From assembly GCA_012798865.1 (NCBI GenBank), contig JAAZMK010000035.1, positions 1 through 25,495 of the forward strand: a DNA stretch of 25,495 nt, given 5' to 3'. The DNA is from Clostridiaceae bacterium. Lineage in GTDB: Bacteria; Bacillota; Clostridia; Saccharofermentanales; DTU023. Within the stretch, counting starts at the first letter, position 1, and every line of letters starts with the position of its first letter. This document shows positions 23,132-25,495 of the stretch, in pieces. The notes under the pieces are model-generated. The model searched no databases and was not told the DNA's origin. It was given only the letters and a program-made list of their open reading frames with translations. The translations under genes and the position numbers were made by a program.

Positions 23132-24547
23132 TTAAACGGATGGAGGTTCCGGCACTCCACCGTAACCCTCTTCAGTAAACGTGAGAATTTCGGGATTCCA
23201 TTCGAGTTTGACGAGCGTACGCTCTCCTTGCCTGTTTTTCTCGACGATCAACTCAATCTCCCTAATCTCGTTTCTGTAAGCTTTGTCATCACTTTTGCCA
23301 TCCGGATCATGCAAAAACATAACAACGTCGGCATCCTGCTCGATCGCTCCTGACTCACGCAAGTCGGCAAGTTTCGGTTTACGATCACTCTTATCCACTT
23401 CACGACTGAGCTGTGACAGCGCCAAGACAGGAACCTCCAAATCGCGCGCCATCACCTTCAACATACGCGAAATCTCCGCGATCTGTTGCTGACGATTCTC
23501 GGCTCTCGAGCGTCCCGAGGCAGTCCCCATTAACTGCAAATAGTCGACGACGACCAAGTCGAGTTTATTGTATTTCAACTGTAATTGACGACAACGCGCA
23601 TGTATCTCAACGACATTGACAGACGAATGATCATCGATATAGATCGGAACATCGCAGAGCTCGCCCAAGCCGGCAGCAATCTTATCCCACGATCTTACAT
23701 CTTTCTCGTCGAGCCTCTCAAGCTGTTGGGACGACATAGCCGTCTTGGAGGAAAGCAGCCTCGTCGCGACTTCTTCCTTGCTCATTTCCAAAGAGAAGAT
23801 TGCAACCACGCCATCATAGAAACGCGCAACATTATGCGCGATGTTGAGAGAAAACGCTGATTTTCCGACACCTGGTCGTGACGCCAAGATGTAAAGTGCA
23901 CCCTTGCGAAGACCGCCCAACACACGATCAAGCCCCGGATAGCAAGTCTTCGGCAACGGGACTCTCACCCCCTTCGACTGGAGATAAAGCTCATTGATAC
24001 GATCGCTGAGCACTTTACCGACCTTGGTGAGTCCCGTTTCACTGCCTTCTTCGCGTATATTGATGATCCTCTGCGCCGCCAGCTCGATAAGCTGCTCAGC
24101 TTCCAAATCAGTCGAAAACGCCTGTTCAATAACACCGTCAAGCGCCATAATCATACGCCGCTTCAGCGACAGTCCTTTCACCGTATCAATATACGAAGTG
24201 TAGTTTGCGGCGAATGGCACCGATCCGGGAAGCGACGAGACGTATTCGCGTCCGCCTACCGCAGCGATATTCTCGTTCAAAATGAGTTGATTCGTCACCG
24301 TCAAAATGTCGCACGGCTTTTGATCAATGTGCAACATCTCAATCGCTTCGAAGATAAGCTGATGGCGCGGATCGTAAAAATCGGAAAATCTGAGTTTCGA
24401 GATCATCGCTGACAACGCCTCAAGCCTCAACATCGCACATCCGAGAACAGACTGTTCCATCGCGACATCGTGAGGCAAGGCGCGCCCCTTCAATCGATCC
24501 GATAATTTTATAGGCTTGCCGGGGAGCAATGTCCGTTCGCTATCCAT
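23132..24547 (-). CDS. dnaB: Replicative DNA helicase DnaB
   Basis: Hexameric RecA-fold helicase of the replication fork (often called DnaC in Bacillus). The N-terminal domain begins PHDVAMEQSVLGCAML (residues 25-40). The C-terminal domain has Walker A ASRPGVGKSA (222-231), the FSLEMSKEEV segment (251-260), Walker B VVVDYLQLM (332-340) and the SQLSREVDKSDRKPKLADLR block followed by ESGAIEQDAD. No intein interrupts it. At 471 aa it is slightly long. Its ATG overlaps the rplI end by 8 bp, a common rplI-dnaB coupling. Confidence 0.97.
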   Translation of the reverse strand: MDSERTLLPGKPIKLSDRLKGRALPHDVAMEQSVLGCAMLRLEALSAMISKLRFSDFYDPRHQLIFEAIEMLHIDQKPCDILTVTNQLILNENIAAVGGREYVSSLPGSVPFAANYTSYIDTVKGLSLKRRMIMALDGVIEQAFSTDLEAEQLIELAAQRIINIREEGSETGLTKVGKVLSDRINELYLQSKGVRVPLPKTCYPGLDRVLGGLRKGALYILASRPGVGKSAFSLNIAHNVARFYDGVVAIFSLEMSKEEVATRLLSSKTAMSSQQLERLDEKDVRSWDKIAAGLGELCDVPIYIDDHSSVNVVEIHARCRQLQLKYNKLDLVVVDYLQLMGTASGRSRAENRQQQIAEISRMLKVMARDLEVPVLALSQLSREVDKSDRKPKLADLRESGAIEQDADVVMFLHDPDGKSDDKAYRNEIREIELIVEKNRQGERTLVKLEWNPEILTFTEEGYGGVPEPPSV

Positions 24548-24992
24548 TTAAATCGGCCTTTACATCTAGTATGAAATCAACGGAAATCTCGGGATGTAAA
24601 CGGAGCGTCACTTGATGGCTACCGACAGTTTTAATCGGTTCGCTGACTGTGATGTCGCGTTTATCGACTTGATACCCGTTTTGCAGGAGCATATCGGAAA
24701 TATTCTGATTCGTCACTGTTCCGTACAGCCGACCGGCGGAACCGGTTTTTGCTACCCAAACAAAACGTTTCCCCTGCACGTCAGCAGCTATTTGACGAGC
24801 GCGCTCAAGACGCGTTTCCTGCTCTTCGATCTTTGCGCGCCGTTTCATCTCGACGACATTCAAGTTGTCTTTCGTAACGGGTGCCGCAAGCTTGCGCTTG
24901 AAAAGGTAATTGTTCGCGTAGCCTGGCTTTACTTCAACAACGTCTCCAGCACGCCCGAGACCTTTGACACTTTCCAGAAGTAATACTTTCAT
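24540..24992 (-). CDS. rplI: 50S ribosomal protein L9
   Basis: Two-domain large-subunit protein joined by a long helix. It affects frame maintenance. The N-terminal signature MKVLLLESVKGLGRAGDVVE, then VKPGYANNYLFKRKLA, is diagnostic. The linker helix is charged (residues 45-75) and the C-terminal domain ends HPEISVDFILDVKADLNG. Length 150 aa is normal. TAAGGAGGAAAGAC precedes the ATG. It has its own promoter candidate after the rpsR terminator. Confidence 0.98.
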   Translation of the reverse strand: MKVLLLESVKGLGRAGDVVEVKPGYANNYLFKRKLAAPVTKDNLNVVEMKRRAKIEEQETRLERARQIAADVQGKRFVWVAKTGSAGRLYGTVTNQNISDMLLQNGYQVDKRDITVSEPIKTVGSHQVTLRLHPEISVDFILDVKADLNG

Positions 24993-25045
24993 GTCTTTCC
25001 TCCTTAGATACGTATCGGACCTCCATGATACCCCAAAAGCGGTCG

Positions 25046-25075
25046 ATTATGACGGCGCGATTAAAATCGCACCAA
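25046..25075 (-). promoter_or_regulatory. Candidate promoter of rplI-dnaB-tilS with a palindrome in the spacer
   Basis: TTGGTG (25070-25075) and CATAAT (25046-25051) on the minus strand are 18 bp apart, just downstream of the rpsR terminator. The spacer holds an inverted repeat GCGATT-AA-AATCGC (25057-25070), which could be an operator or chance. Confidence 0.4.
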
Positions 25076-25076
25076 T

Positions 25077-25115
25077 GAAAAAGCCTCCGCTTCGCATATC
25101 GACGAAACGGAGGCC
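25077..25115 (-). terminator. Rho-independent terminator after rpsR
   Basis: On the minus strand GCCTCCGTTTCG and CGAAGCGGAGGC (25083-25094 with 25103-25114) pair over 12 positions with one G-U pair and an 8-nt loop. A TTTTTC run follows (25077-25082). It lies directly after the rpsR stop and separates ssb-rpsR from rplI-dnaB. Confidence 0.85.
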
Positions 25116-25133
25116 GCTGTTCGGAGATAACAC

Positions 25134-25388
25134 TTACTCCGTTGTGTACGGAAGCAACGCCACTTGTCTCGCGCGACGAATGGCATTTGTCAAGCTACGC
25201 TGGTGACGTGCGCATGTACCTGTCATGCGACGCGGGAGAATCTTGAAATTCTCTGCCGTGTAACGCTGCAGTGTGTTGACATCTTTATAGTCAATGTGAT
25301 CGATGTGATCGGCACAAAACACGCAATACTTTTTTCGACCGTAGCGCCTTTGCCCCTGATAGCTTCCGCGTCTTCTTGTTTCTGACAT
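25134..25388 (-). CDS. rpsR: 30S ribosomal protein S18
   Basis: Platform protein partner of S6. The core KYCVFCADHIDHIDYKDVNT, LQRYTAENFKILPRRMTGTC and ARHQRSLTNAIRRARQVALL is typical. It includes the CxxC and later cysteine of the zinc-type S18. I start at the ATG at 25388 (84 aa), 8 nt from AAGGAG. A TTG two codons upstream is less likely. It follows ssb by 29 bp. Confidence 0.97.
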   Translation of the reverse strand: MSETRRRGSYQGQRRYGRKKYCVFCADHIDHIDYKDVNTLQRYTAENFKILPRRMTGTCARHQRSLTNAIRRARQVALLPYTTE

Positions 25389-25417
25389 ATTCAATACTCC
25401 TTCACGGTTTCAGTTAA

Positions 25418-25495
25418 TTAAAAATCAAACGGCAGCGATGTGTCATCATCCGGTACAGGGAGAAAACCGTCTCCTCCACTGTCCACCGTCGATGC
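25418..25495 (-). CDS. ssb: Single-stranded DNA-binding protein, C-terminal end (partial)
   Basis: Only the last 25 codons and stop are in the window; the 5' part lies past the edge. The ending DDDTSLPFDF is the conserved acidic SSB tail that recruits replication and repair proteins. The preceding glycine/serine-containing linker also fits. The position before rpsR, in the common rpsF-ssb-rpsR order, supports the call. Confidence 0.9.
   Translation of the reverse strand, partial: ASTVDSGGDGFLPVPDDDTSLPFDF

Noticed and set aside
1..25495. Mobile elements, CRISPR arrays, toxin-antitoxin or defence genes
   Set aside because: No transposase, spaced repeat array or defence domain was found; nearly all DNA is accounted for by core genes.

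Overview
This window is an almost gene-saturated stretch of bacterial housekeeping DNA. Its content points to a Bacillota (Firmicutes) genome of moderate G+C, most likely a clostridial lineage. The pointers are an ECF-transporter ATPase directly after rplQ, a KOW-domain RNA-binding gene between map and infA, a zinc-type S14, a zinc-type L36, an L17 with a large internal insertion, an ssb-rpsR-rplI-dnaB block and a tilS-hpt-ftsH block. The genus cannot be named from this sequence alone. No mobile element, CRISPR array, tRNA or rRNA was seen.

Positions 1-16970 hold one long ribosomal superoperon read leftward (minus strand). In transcription order it runs: promoter and a ~250-nt structured leader, rpsJ-rplC-rplD-rplW-rplB-rpsS-rplV-rpsC-rplP-rpmC-rpsQ (S10 part), rplN-rplX-rplE-rpsN-rpsH-rplF-rplR-rpsE-rpmD-rplO-secY-adk-map (spc part), then a KOW protein, infA, an internal promoter, and rpmJ-rpsM-rpsK-rpsD-rpoA-rplQ (alpha part). 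A rho-independent terminator follows. The 5' part of ecfA1 comes next and is cut by the window edge. Most gaps are under 30 bp, with several start/stop overlaps.

Positions 16683-17153 are a divergent intergenic region. Leftward it carries the S10 promoter and leader. Rightward it precedes the only plus-strand gene, a MurC-family peptidoglycan ligase (17154-18770). That gene converges, with 5 bp between stops, on a minus-strand block.

Positions 18776-25495 are minus strand. In transcription order: the end of ssb, rpsR, a strong terminator, a promoter, rplI-dnaB-tilS, a 186-bp gap with a promoter, hpt-ftsH and a MarR-family regulator.

Together the genes encode about half of the ribosomal proteins, the RNA polymerase alpha subunit, translation initiation factor 1, the Sec channel, N-terminal methionine removal, adenylate balance, tRNA-Ile lysidine modification, replicative helicase loading substrate, purine salvage and membrane protein quality control.

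I found no convincing novel multi-gene system. The points most worth a second look are the structured leaders and internal promoter of the superoperon, the divergent MurC-like enzyme, and unusual extensions in L17, L16 and L22.
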